Below are positions 12,162-23,484 of a DNA stretch of 64,000 nt, piece by piece (positions within the stretch are counted from its first letter, which is position 1; the number at the start of each line of letters is the position of its first letter). The position numbers and the translations under genes were made by a program. Origin of the DNA: Cryphonectria parasitica EP155 (Eukaryota > Ascomycota > Sordariomycetes > Diaporthales > Cryphonectriaceae); the NCBI RefSeq assembly GCF_011745365.1, contig NW_024468916.1, forward strand, positions 665,630 to 729,629. The letters run 5' to 3'. The notes beneath the pieces were generated by a model. That model was given only the letters and a program-made list of their open reading frames with translations. It did not search any database and was not told the origin of the DNA.

Positions 12162-13006
12162 GATTTCACGCACAAGAACCTTTACAATATCGAAGGACAA
12201 TACTGAAAGGTGATATCGTGTCGAGGTTGGTAGGAGAGGAAGGAAGGAAGGGGAAGAAGGGGGGCGGGGGCTAAGATAAAGGAAGGGCAGGGTAGGGGGA
12301 AAAACAAAAAGAGATTTAAGATTTTTCCCAATCGTGGCCAATTCACATGTGAAAAGGGGAAAAATAACACAGAGAGGACACGACACAAAGCGAGAGACGA
12401 CACGACACAACACGGCACGACACACGACCAAAGATATCTCAACAATTTTCCCTGGGCAGACCGCCCCCCCCCCCCCCCGGCCCCCCAGACGATATCAACA
12501 AGAGCCATCCTTGCAGGGTGGGTTTCGCAATTCGGGACAGCTGGCTTTGGACCTCAACCGTTCTTTGCACCCGTGGGGCCCCAAGCGAGCGACCGAGCGA
12601 GCCCCTGAGACTGAGACCGAGACCAAGAGGAGGACGCAGCGCTGACTGGGACCTTGGGGAGGGGAAATGGAATCCATTCCTTGGCGGTCAAAAGGGGACG
12701 CCGGTTGCCACCGCATCCAATCACCTTGGACCAGAGGTATTTGATATCGTGGGGGACTGACTGGGCCGGGCCTCCATCTTGTGGTGCTGGTACAGGCATG
12801 GTGGTAGTTTCACAAAAGCTAGCCCGAGATGCCAGGCCTTTTTTTTCTTGTTGACTCCAGAAGGGTTGACACTCTCCTCTTGGGGCTAGGTCAAGGGATC
12901 ATCGAGTCAAGATTATGCCATCTTGTGAAAATTTCCTAGCCGTTGTTGCTGATTGGTTGGCCTTGGGAATGAAGTAAGCGCACGTTGGCTCGCTCAAGAA
13001 AAAGAG

Positions 13007-13078
<72 letters not shown>

Positions 13079-14803
13079 GTGCCAGGTATTAAACCCCAGC
13101 ATCTTTCCCCCCTCTTTCTCTCTTCCTCTTTTCGCCCCATTCCCCTCTTTTTTTCCTTCCTTTTTGTTGATCAGGGGTTACACAGACAGCACGCACACCC
13201 GCAGGGACTCAGGGTCCTCTTCAGGGTCCTCCTGGGAGGGTCCGAAAGAGAAACGTTGTCCGGATCCACTTCAATCGTAGCTAATGCTGCTAGTTTTGCC
13301 CCTTGACAAGGCGACACGGACGACTCGAGACAACGACAGGGGTCAGACTTTTGTTCTTCCTTTTCTGGAGCGGGAAGATCGCTCGCTCCAAAAAAAAAAG
13401 GGTCGAGCACGATCCGATACGCGGCCCTGTCTTGTTGTAGGCTAGTCAGGCCGTCCGAGGTCGTCCAGTCTCCTGAACTGATGGATCCCGGTTCCGTGTT
13501 TAGCTTGTGAACTGCCGAGAGGCCGTTGATCCCTCACTGCCACACAAGAGTTGATGTTCCTGAAGTGGAGGGAGACCAGGAGAGGGAGGAGGATCGATCG
13601 TGAGGTGGTCGTGGCGGCTTGGAGGCATTGTCAAGCAAAAAAAAAAAAGAAGAAGAAAAGGGGGAGGGGTGTGTTTTGGTAGACGACCTGAGCCATGGTC
13701 ACAGCCAGACCTCAGCATCGTCTCTCAAAAAGGATGGAAACGTATTGAGGGTTTCCTCATCATCATGAGGAGGTCCTGGCTCAAGGTCTCCCATAGACAA
13801 ATCATCTTGTCCATTAGGTGCAGAACCATAAATTCACATAGAATGGACTGGCGAGGTGCGGACGGCTCAACTATATAGCACCAACCTGGACACCGGTTGA
13901 GCCTGGGTTCATGGCTATATAACTTGGGCAGACGGGGCTTTTCTAAAGTCCGAGATTCCGATATAGATAATCAACAAGCCATTGCCATTCTCTCCAAGTT
14001 GTGGATACTGCGGGGGAATGGTCGTCGAGTAAGTAAGTACCTAGGTAGATGTTGAATCCAACCTGGCAAGGCCCATTCTCGTTCAGGGCCAGGCTTACTT
14101 ATGGCTTGCCTGGTAAGTCAAGAATTATTTTACATGTTGAAGGTTAAAGCAGACTTTCTTGCGCATGATCCCGTCTCCTGGACCTCAAGCTCCAATATAG
14201 AGACCTGTGAGCTTGCGACCTGGACCGAGATAATTAAGTCCCTTGACATGTCCTGACATAACATGACCTCGCTTACCTCTATTTCCTCAACGACGTTAGA
14301 ATTTCCGACTCGTATGATACTAAACTTGATTCTATCAAGGAGTGTGCAGTCTGGACACTCAAGACCCATCATCATTCTCACATCTGTCTGCTTCATGCCT
14401 CGAGAAGCCTACCCATTCTGAATCTTCAACACTGAGAAACTATAATTACAATCTCACAGCACAGGGTTGTATTCGTTTTTAATTATGTAGGACTTTGATA
14501 CTAGACACTTAGAGACTTGCATTGAGGTCGAGTCCATTCTTGTTCATCACAAAAGACTTCTTTGTCCTGAGCACGAAGGCCAATATCCCCACATAACGAC
14601 CAAGCCTTTAGAGCCCCTAGCACCATAAGAATAATCCCATTGTTCAGGTATGAACCTATATAGTTAATTCAATCACCGCTAGACTTCGGGACTCGAGACA
14701 CCAAAGACGAATACAAAATACTTCTTGCTCTTTGGGATTATCACTGGGCCGGATTTAGTAGGACGCTTTTTTTTGCGAGTATCAAAACTTCAGGTAGGTC
14801 AAG
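12162..14803. other. divergent intergenic region, 2.6 kb
   Basis: Lies between the desaturase (minus) and the His-tract protein gene (plus). It contains a C15 tract (12464-12478) and a long CT microsatellite (13009-13074). No gene is supported. Confidence 0.55.
13009..13074. repeat. (CT)n microsatellite, about 33 units
   Basis: An uninterrupted 66-nt CT run. On the desaturase coding strand it is a GA run about 850 bp upstream of that start codon. Confidence 0.97.
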
Positions 14804-16243
14804 ATGCCTCGAGGTAAGAGACATGACAAAAAGAAGGCCGTACTCTCTGGAGCCATCAATGCCTTTGAGCCCATTGACGATCTACTTGCAGACTTGAAGG
14901 GAGAAAGCCAAGCGTCTCCTGGTACTGCCAGCACAGGCCACAAGAATCAAACTCGTGGTGGTGAGTCGGCCGTCAACAACCGGAAGACTACCTCCAAGAC
15001 CTCTAGGACTTCTGCCGAGCCAACAGATCGCATCTCCAGTCACCAAAAGGGCACACAAGCCGTGACAGACCATCGTCATCATCACCACCACCATCACCAC
15101 ACCCGACGAAAGGCAGAACACCTCCGGGTCCGCATGCGACCCCTGCCACGACTCCCCATCGATCTCCCTACTGAGGACTACGCCGCCATCATCCAGACGC
15201 CCGGTTTCCCCCACTACCTCGACTACCCTGCACGAACTCACCACCTCAAATACCCCTCAACAACCCCATCTTCCTCCTCCCTCTCCTCATGGGAGGACAC
15301 GCACCTCCACCAGCGCGTCTCCCAGCCCCGCATCAACATCCGCTGGACGCGCCCCATCGAAGACGCCGACCGCCGCGCCATGGCCCACTTCTTCCGCTTT
15401 GCCGCGCCCGACGGCCAGCCCCTTCTAGGGTTCCGCCCGTACCGGGACATCCTCTTCCTCGACGCCTCCTACCTCGCCGCCCACGCCGCGGCCCGCACAG
15501 CCACGCATAGGCGCCTGGGTGCGCCGCCCGACCTGGTCCCGTTCATCCTGCCCAGGGACCGGGCCAAGGTCCCGCTTCTCGCGGTTGCGGCGGGCGCCTT
15601 CGCCTCCTCGGCGTCTGGTGCAGAGCTCGCGTCGCTGTGCGGCGTCCTGGCCAGAGAGTTTCCGAAGCTGCAGAGGCTGCTGGTGACGTCTATTGCCGTT
15701 GTGGATCGGCCTGTGAATGCGCGTTGGGATCTCGAGACGGATTTTGCGTACTGGGGCTGCTTTGACGCCGACGGGACATTGCATGGCTGGGAGACTTCGG
15801 CTGTCACCGGGCCTGGGGTGGGTTACGCAACCAAGTCTGCCGAGGGCGGGGTGTCCTCGCTGGTTAAGAGTGTGGAGGAGGCCTTTGCGCGGGCGGGGAG
15901 AGATGTCGCGACGAGAAGAGAAAAGGGCGATAAGGTCAGGCACGGGACAGAGATTCCTGCTGCGGGGCGAGGGCGCGGGAAGAGTGAGAGAAGGTATACG
16001 GGAAGACATATTGGCGCAGTGAGCGAGTATGAGTCTGCATCTTCTTCCCTGTCTGGCACAGGAGACGTGGTAAGGACTGACACCAGGACATCCAAGGCTG
16101 GTGGTGATAAGTGTATGAAGGACTTGAAGATCGAGCCGTATGTTCTGCTGTATTTCCGCGATGCTTTCCATCGTGCTGTCGAGAACGGATGGGAGCCAGG
16201 TGATCTCATTTCACTAGATAACATGACTGTGAAAATGCACTAG
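14804..16243 (+). CDS. hypothetical protein with poly-His tract, single exon
   Basis: 479 aa, unbroken. The N-terminus is basic (MPRGKRHDKKK) and the first 100 residues are low-complexity, ending in a run of eight His interrupted upstream by one Arg (about residues 89-99). From about residue 115 the protein looks folded: LPRLPIDLPTEDYAAIIQTPGF, INIRWTRPIEDADRRAMAHFF, a PYRDILFLDASYLAAHAAA segment, and NARWDLETDFAYWGCFDADG. The C-terminal part ends in LKIEPYVLLYFRDAFHRAVE. I do not recognise a known domain. The middle region resembles fungal conserved hypotheticals built around aromatic-rich alpha/beta segments. The gene converges on the Zn2Cys6 gene with about 200 bp between stop codons. The high third-position GC of the central part supports real coding. 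Confidence 0.7.
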   Translation: MPRGKRHDKKKAVLSGAINAFEPIDDLLADLKGESQASPGTASTGHKNQTRGGESAVNNRKTTSKTSRTSAEPTDRISSHQKGTQAVTDHRHHHHHHHHTRRKAEHLRVRMRPLPRLPIDLPTEDYAAIIQTPGFPHYLDYPARTHHLKYPSTTPSSSSLSSWEDTHLHQRVSQPRINIRWTRPIEDADRRAMAHFFRFAAPDGQPLLGFRPYRDILFLDASYLAAHAAARTATHRRLGAPPDLVPFILPRDRAKVPLLAVAAGAFASSASGAELASLCGVLAREFPKLQRLLVTSIAVVDRPVNARWDLETDFAYWGCFDADGTLHGWETSAVTGPGVGYATKSAEGGVSSLVKSVEEAFARAGRDVATRREKGDKVRHGTEIPAAGRGRGKSERRYTGRHIGAVSEYESASSSLSGTGDVVRTDTRTSKAGGDKCMKDLKIEPYVLLYFRDAFHRAVENGWEPGDLISLDNMTVKMH

Positions 16244-16448
16244 ACACGGCCAGCCTCAGTATACAGACAAGCCTCGTAGAATTGAATAGGACGATACTCG
16301 CCCGCAGTGCTGTTGATCGGCACATGAGCGAAAAATTGCGAGCTGGTCTCATTTATATTGGAACCTACTGCAAGCAGTATGCACACAGTATCCGTTGGTC
16401 CTCGATAGATGATGCAGACGTTAGTTTTATCTCCTTTTCCCTCTCCCC

Positions 16449-19400
16449 TCAGAACATTTCTTTCATGTGCTGATAAACGCCGTCGTTGTCCCCGGCCATT
16501 CCAAGAGGACCTCCATTGGCAGAAAAGACTCCCATGTGACTACTCAAGAAATCATCAGCCTCAGCTAATTGGCCGTTGTGGGCAGTGCTGTTCGCGAAGC
16601 CTTCAAATATTCTTGACATCTCCGTCTGCAGCCGCAGGCCGTTGTCTGGGTCTTCCGGTTGGGACACTGGATGACCCGGGTTCTGCATCTGTCCACCTGC
16701 TGACCGCAGCGGGTTCCTTCCATTGTGAGGCGTCAGACTTCCCATTCTGCTTGCAGACTGCTGCTGCCCGTAGTTTGGCGTCAACCCTGGACTTGATGTT
16801 GACTGAGGACCGGCACTGCTCACGGAGCTTCGATGAGATGTGCTCGATATGCCGATCTGATTGTGACCACCGTATGCCATGCCGCTCATCATGGACGACC
16901 CATTCTCTGGCCTTTTCGGATCCTCATCCTGCTGCAAGCCGAGGCGAGGCGCATAAGCCTTGAGGCTCTTTACTGTTCGCCACAGCCGCTGGCTGACCCA
17001 GCTCTTGGACGACAGGTCTTTGACGAGCTCAAGAGCCATGTGGAACTCCTGCCGACACTGGGAGCTGAAGGCAACGGGTGCATGTGTTGATGCGAGAAAG
17101 AGGACGGCAATCGAGGAGGTCAAGAAATGATGGTAAAAGACCTGTATACGGTTGTATACGATGCTATTATTGTTCAGCATGGTGAGAAACTGGATGGTCT
17201 CCTTGGCGAGGTCAACAACGCGCTGCGCAAAATCTCTGTTTTGTGAGATGCTGGACGCGGTGTGCAATACCGGCGTGTAAAGCCAGATTCGAATCTGTCG
17301 CAAAGATGAGTACTTGAACAGTGTGGTCTTGGGGGCGGGGGGAGGTGGTTGGAACAGAGAGGTAGGATGTGTGGTCAGAATTTACCTGATTCAGCCGCAA
17401 GCGAGTCCAGATCTGGAGGCGCTCAACATTGTATGCTTCAGAACCGGGTACCGGTATGAGGTTGCCCAGACTGCGGATCTTTATTTGTTCCGGCACGGTC
17501 TCGTACCACTCCAGGATTTCTTCATCCATTTTCTGGAAGTCCTCCCGCTTCAGGTCCCGAATGAGGACGTCATCAAAATAATCCACCAGCCGCCAAATTT
17601 TGGAGCTGAGTTTCGCGAAGGCGATCAGAGAAGTCAAGTAAGGGTAGTCCTCCTACGTGGCAAGTCAGCACTTCCATACCGCAATGTAGTTGACGAACAA
17701 GGAAGAGAGAGAAAAACAGGAACCATTCTCAACTTACAGGCCATGGCAGATGCGGGTCAATCTTGTCGTCATGAACGACAAAGGGAAACCCAGTGCCGAA
17801 ACTCCACCGACGGTCAAGCACATATGCAGACCAAAACGTATTGATGGCATTCCTGCGGTCCTTGGCCCCTGCGATCTTTGCAATGCCGTCTCTTCGGTGC
17901 AGGCCCATCTCTAGGCATAGGCGAGCAACCTGACCCATAACCCTCCAGGCAAGCACCTCCTCATTCTCCAAAAACCTGAAGCCCCCGACCAGGGCGAGAA
18001 AGGGCAGCTTCGCAACATCACTAGGATCGCTCATGAGCAGCCTGTCCGCGATGGGCTGTATGCTGGACCACAGCCTGGTGGCCTTGGCACTATAGCCATT
18101 CTCCTCCACCACCAGGGCGCAGCACATGATGATCTTGAGCTCCAGCGTCTTGATATCGTTGAAGCCTTCGAACTGGCCCGCGCCTTGCTTCCTGGTTGAC
18201 TCCATCCAATCTGCAATGATATGGGCGTGGGCGATTACGTCGTTGATGCTTACGACCGGGTACATGATGCCGACTTCGTCTTCGTGGAGCCTGCACAGCC
18301 GTATCATTTCATCCTTGTCGTAATCCCAAAGAGGATCCACGAGCCTCCTCGTGACATCCTGTGACGTAGGTGGTAGAGGGGATTGCGCAGGGCTGTCGTC
18401 CAGGATGATGGCATTGTCATCGCTACCTTCGGCGCCACTATATCCCATATTTTGCAGCGTGGCCTTGGCGACGTTGACGTGGGACGACGCACTGGTCGGG
18501 CCACGGAAGAGGAGCGGCGGTCGAAAGGACGGCAGGTCTGCCTTATGCATGGAGGAGGTGGAGGTAGAAGGAGAAGGGCCGACGTTGGTACCGGCGGTGG
18601 GCAACGGCAGGACTCGGTCGTGGAGGGGGGCCAGGCGCTGCGTCTCTTGTTGCAATTCGCTCACCTTGCGCTGGAGGGTATCCATCTGCTCTTGGAGGAG
18701 ATTCAAGGTGTCATTCATGTGTTTGAACTCGTCCGATTCCTTGAAGCTGTTGGAGCAGCAGTTTGGGGCGTAGAGACACTGCAGGTTGAGGTTGCCACAC
18801 CTCTGGCAGGGCGTCTCGCCATTGCACTTGATCTTCCGACGCTTGCATTCGTTACTGTAGGAAGAGAGGAACAAAAGGTTAGTGACTCAATCGGCCAGTC
18901 ACCTATGCCCAGAGTTTAAAAGGAGGAGCAAGCAATAATACAACAGGTCGACCGGTTGTTTAGCCCTCTGCTGGGGCGCTGCTGGCGTGCACTGGCCCTG
19001 ACGAGACCGTTGTAGGCGGGGCAGGAAAGGTCTTGGTGGCTACATACCAAGCTATCGAGATGTACTATAAACATTATCGAGATGATAATCATGTCAGCCT
19101 CTAACTAGACACAATTTCTCGGCCCCTCCTCGACATTTTGGCGAGGAGGAGGGCGGCGAGTGGGAATGATAGGCGAGTGAGGGAGAGAGGCTCTTACCCT
19201 ATTCCTCCTGCTTCTCTGCTGCTTCTGTGAGCTTTCGTCGGGGGACGCGTCAGGCTTACGCTTCATGCCTGCACCGGCAAAGGCGTTAGCCCCTCCAGCG
19301 CCGCCGCCAGATGAATGGACAGGGTGAGAATAGATATTGGTGGCAGCGAAGTGAGCAGTCGTTGGTGATGGGAGTGCGGAATTACCTCCGAGGGCGGAAC

Positions 19401-20121
19401 CGGGCGACTGCTGGCTGCTGGGGTGACGTGGAGTCGAGTAGCTGTTGGATGTGCTCGCGTGTGCGTGTGCGTGGCCGTGACCATCTCCTACACCTCCTCC
19501 TCCTGTGCCTGAGGGTGATGTTGTCGCTGGGCCAGCGCCTGGACCTGAACCTGCACCCGGACCTGAATTTGAACCTCCTGCGCCTGAGGCTCCCGACAGC
19601 GAGCCTGGGCCCGGGCCTGACCTCGCCGCAGCAAGAGTCCCTGGCAGGAAGGATCTCAAGTCGCTGACCTGCGTCTCAAGGTGCTCCATTATCCCTGAGT
19701 CTGCGTCTGAGCCCGAAAGGTATGGCTGGGTAAAGATCTCATTGTCGTTGTTGTCCTCGTCGCCAAGTCTTGGGATCTTTCTCCCTTGGGGAACGAGGAA
19801 ACTCCGCTGAGAGACTGGGAATGCTGGGAGCCTGGGCCAAACTCCTTCCACCCCCCCCCCCCCCCTGCAGGCTGGACAGGGCTGGCTGGCCGAGTATTTC
19901 GGAGGGGCGGCTGGCGACTGGCTTTGGCCTGGATGGGCAGGCTTTCGAGACTGAGGACACCCGCGTATGGTAACTGGACGGAGGAAACGAACGGGGGAAG
20001 ACCCGAAGGCGCGCCAAGAGTGGAAAGCGGGAACGTGTGGCGTCGGAGGAGCGAGCTGGCACAGGAATTGCTCGCTTGGGGCCTGTAACCCTGCTGGAAA
20101 GGGAACGCTGTGGGGGCCCAT
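16449..20121 (-). CDS. Zn(II)2Cys6 fungal transcription factor with a 17-nt micro-exon
   Basis: Model: complement(join(16449..17294, 17386..17652, 17738..18854, 19048..19064, 19198..20121)), 1056 aa; every phase closes. The zinc cluster is CX2CX6CX5CX2CX6C (Cys314, 317, 324, 330, 333, 340). Its first Cys codon is split: TG comes from the 17-nt exon and T from the next. A leucine-rich coiled coil follows (LNLLQEQMDTLQRKVSELQQ, with L/I heptads), then the fungal-specific transcription factor middle homology region (IMYPVVSINDVIAHAH, LVGGFRFLENEEVLAWR, ARLCLEMGLHRRD). The N-terminal region is Gly/Ser/His-rich, and the C-terminal 200 residues are Gln/Ser/Asn-rich, as in activation domains. It should act as a nuclear dimeric regulator; targets are unknown. 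The 5' end is uncertain: a G15 run at 19851-19865 (coding strand) sits where a second frame (start 20156) also looks protein-like. Confidence 0.85.
19048..19064 (-). other. 17-nt micro-exon of the Zn2Cys6 gene
   Basis: Coding strand reads TACATCTCGATAGCTTG between a TTATAG acceptor and a GTATGT donor. It encodes Y-I-S-I-A plus the first two bases of the first zinc-ligand Cys. Without it the preceding RRNR and following NECKRRK blocks do not join in frame and one of the six cysteines is lost. Confidence 0.8.
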
Positions 20122-22119
20122 GCTCCTCTAAAGTTTGGGGCCATTGGCCCTATCATAGGTGGACTTGACCCGCTGAAACCCTCACCATTCACACTATGGT
20201 ACACTGAAAGTTCAACACCAGCTCCTATGCAGTAACCCCTCCACACCCATTATCTCTCAGCGTTACAGTACTGTCAGCACATGCTATGTATGTAGTACCA
20301 CCACCCCGGCCCCCACATTCAGGTGTCAGGTGTCTCGGATGTCAACCTCCTGCCGCGATCCCGCCGACGCAGAGAGCCTCTTCAGACGAAGTCCTGCTTG
20401 ATTCATTGGTCAGTCCGTTGTTCTGTTTGTTACCCAAGACTCGATACGAATCTCGAGGGAAAGCAATCAATTCAGACAACAACATCTCGGTAAGTTCTCT
20501 TTCCGTTTTTTTTCTTCTTCATGTATCAATTATATTCCTTATCTCCAGGTAAGAAGTCCGTTGTTTTAGCCAAAACCACAATGAGGCTCACAATATCGAC
20601 CAAAGATCGAGGCAGATACAATGAAATGATATCTCGGCTCGTGTTGAACATCAGCATGGTTTGACTCCCATCCAAATTTTCAGGATTGCGAATCCCCAAT
20701 CCCATAATAAATCCTCCATTTCCCGACGGCACCAAGGACGCGCGCACCAGGCCGCTATCGCATGAGATCCCGAGCATTACCCACACTGTGGAACATATCG
20801 GGTCCTTGATATCACTCCCTAAATTATCACATATCGAGCAAGGTTCCACTAGGCAGCTAACGTTGTCGAAGAGGGTGTGAGGCTTCAAGTCTGAGTCTAT
20901 CCTAACTCTACTCCTCGTACAGCGTACTACACAGAAATTGTACAAAGGACTTCTCTGATTTCACATCGAGAATCGTTGGTCACACCTTGATCCCATCCGT
21001 TCAGGTAATACTGCATCACCACTCAAGACCCTTTCCTTTTGGTGTTACTCAAGCTGCCAACTTTTTTTATTACTTCTGCCTCGTTGTCCTACTGTCAAAC
21101 CTGGCAAACAAACAAGTGTCGCTGAATAGCTAGGTGCAGGCATCATCGCCAAGCAACCTTTTGGGGAGTGATTGAACTTTCGGTCTCCTGGTTTCGACAT
21201 TATGCCATGGACTTTGATACAAGACTCATGCAAGACAAGATCATATGTCCGTCGAGGGCTAGCAGTATTGCTCCGCGCCTTCATCTCGATTCTCAGTAGT
21301 TGGAGTAGGTTCGAACTGCCTGTATCTCCAGATGATACACGGCAAACGTCGGATGTGTCAAGACTGAGGACGGCTGAGGAAGGAAGGAAGCGGCAAATTA
21401 TGGCAATGAAAACATTAGAACGACAACTATTAATCATAGACTATTTTTTAAACCGGAAATGAATGCTGATATGAGTCAGTCCCTCCCGACGACAATGAAG
21501 AATACGATGAATTAGTCGGAGAATTGCACCACATGTCGTGCGATAGCCAGGGTTACTCCTTTCGTACGAGATATACATATAGCCTACAAGAATGACATGG
21601 ATGGGCCCAGAGTCGATCAAGTATCAATAGACAACCACACTCTGCTTTCCCCTGATCGAACTTAGAGGGTGGACGTCGTAAACCAGACTGTATTTGTTCT
21701 CGTTCTCATCGTAAAAATCTATCAGGAATAGCCTTGGACTATACGAGATGCCATCGTTGCCTCGCGGAACGGCGAACTTGCCACCGAACCTCCCGTTTTC
21801 GATAGATAAACAGACAAACTCCCGGGCGTCTCGTAGACGGGTCCCCTTTGAGGGATACCGTCGTCGATGTACGCACCAGGGGCGTGTCACTAGAGCTCCA
21901 CCGCGTATCACAAGCAATCTTGTCTGACTACATCCTCGGCAGAGCGCCAAAGACAGTGAGTGACAGGATGCCATCGATCCTCCCGTGGACGAACAATACC
22001 ACCACCTCCTTTTCGCAAAACTCAAGATCCGAGTCAACTCCACACTCCCCTATTCTCGGCGCGGCCCTGATCCCATTGCATCAAGCCCCGCCTGTGTGTC
22101 CAAGCGGGTGGGAAAGTCT
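20122..22119. other. intergenic, 2.0 kb
   Basis: Upstream region of the Zn2Cys6 gene and downstream region of L-galactonate dehydratase, both on the minus strand. The first 100 bp may hold the true 5' end of the Zn2Cys6 coding region (alternative ATG at 20154-20156). Short ORFs here (such as 20526-20945 and 21624-22043) lack recognisable content. Nothing else is supported. Confidence 0.45.
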
Positions 22120-23484
22120 CTAGATCTTCTCGCCATCGAGGATGGGCTTCGCCTCCTCACTCTTCCACCAGCTCACGCCCTCCTCTCCAGGGAAGGTGAA
22201 CTTGTCCATGCTGTCCGGCTTCATCTCGACACTGTAGCCTGGCTCGACCGGCGTCTGGTAGTAGCCATCCTTGATGACACTCGGGTGCAAGAAGTGCTCG
22301 TGCAGGTGATCGACGTATTCTAGGACTGACAGCTTGCCACTGACCACGACGTAGTCAATGGTGCTCAGGTGCTGCGTGTACTCGGGCAGGCCCACACCTC
22401 CCGAGTGCGGCACGATAGGCACGCCATACTTCTTGGCCATGAGCAGCACGGCAAGCACCTCGTTGACACCGCCCATGCGGCACGCGTCGATCTGGCAGAC
22501 ATCGATGGCGCCGCTCATGAGGAGCTGCTTGAAGACGACGCGGTTCTGGCACATCTCACCGGTGGCGACGCCGATGCCGTACGGCTTGAGGGCGTCGCGG
22601 ACGGCCTTGTGGCCCAGGATGTCGTCGGGCGACGTGGGCTCCTCGATGAACCACGGTTTGAACTCCTTCAGCTTCTCCATGTAGGAGATGGCCTCAGGGA
22701 CGGACCACACCTGGTTGGCGTCGACCATCAGAACGTTGCCCTTATCGTAGCCGATGATCTCGCGCGCGATGGACAGCCGGTGCCGGTCCTGCTCCACACT
22801 GCCGCCCACCTTGAGCTTGAAGTGCTTATAGCCCTTGGCCAGCGTCTCGCGGAGGAGAGCCTTCATCTTGTCCTCGCCATAGCCCAGCCACCCGGCTGAG
22901 GTGGTATAAGCTGGTACAGCTCTCGAGTTCTCTGCGTCCTTGATCCGCGCGGCCTTGCCGCCTTCGTTCTCCTTCAGCAATGCAATCGCCTCCTCGGGCG
23001 TGATCGCATCAGTGATGTACCTGAAGTCGATACACGCCACAAACTCCTCGGGCGACATCTCTGCCACGATCCGCCAGACGGGCTTACCCAGGACCTTGGC
23101 CCAGAGATCCCACACGGCGTTGACCACAGCACCCAGAGCGAGGTGGATGACACCCTTCTCAGGACCAATCCAGCGCAGCTGGCTGTCGTTGACGAGATGC
23201 CGCCACGTTTTGCCCCAATTGGTGCCGACGAGGTCGGACAGCTTCCTGCCCTTGATGCGGTCCGCGACATGGTTGATGGCGGCGCAGACGATGTCGTTGC
23301 CACGACCGATGGTGAAGGTCATGCCATGGCCCGTGAAGTTTGGGTCAGAGGTCGATAGGATGCAGTAGGCTGAGGAGTAGTCGCCGGCAGCGTTCATAGC
23401 ATCACTGCCGGTCTTGTCAAGAGAGGTCGGGAAACGGACATCTCTGGTGGTCCAGCCCGTGATGGTGATGTCTGTAGACGCCAT
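22120..23484 (-). CDS. lgd1: L-galactonate dehydratase (enolase superfamily)
   Basis: 454 aa, single exon. It dehydrates L-galactonate to 2-keto-3-deoxy-L-galactonate, the second step of the fungal D-galacturonate (pectin sugar) pathway, in the cytosol. The enolase-superfamily residues are visible: the K-x-K catalytic pair (Lys223/Lys225 in HFKLKVGG), metal ligands Asp255 (VDANQVW), Glu281 or 282 (IEEPTSPDD) and Glu310 (TGEMCQNR), and the Asp333/His360 dyad (QIDACR, VPHSGG). The N-terminus (RDVRFPTSLDKTGSDAMN) is the signature of the L-fuconate/L-galactonate dehydratase branch. Length and whole-length resemblance to the Trichoderma LGD1 protein, as I recall it, make this assignment firmer than the related L-rhamnonate or L-fuconate enzymes. 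A galacturonate-responsive-like element lies about 420 bp upstream. No other pathway gene is in the window. Confidence 0.93.
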   Translation of the reverse strand: MASTDITITGWTTRDVRFPTSLDKTGSDAMNAAGDYSSAYCILSTSDPNFTGHGMTFTIGRGNDIVCAAINHVADRIKGRKLSDLVGTNWGKTWRHLVNDSQLRWIGPEKGVIHLALGAVVNAVWDLWAKVLGKPVWRIVAEMSPEEFVACIDFRYITDAITPEEAIALLKENEGGKAARIKDAENSRAVPAYTTSAGWLGYGEDKMKALLRETLAKGYKHFKLKVGGSVEQDRHRLSIAREIIGYDKGNVLMVDANQVWSVPEAISYMEKLKEFKPWFIEEPTSPDDILGHKAVRDALKPYGIGVATGEMCQNRVVFKQLLMSGAIDVCQIDACRMGGVNEVLAVLLMAKKYGVPIVPHSGGVGLPEYTQHLSTIDYVVVSGKLSVLEYVDHLHEHFLHPSVIKDGYYQTPVEPGYSVEMKPDSMDKFTFPGEEGVSWWKSEEAKPILDGEKI

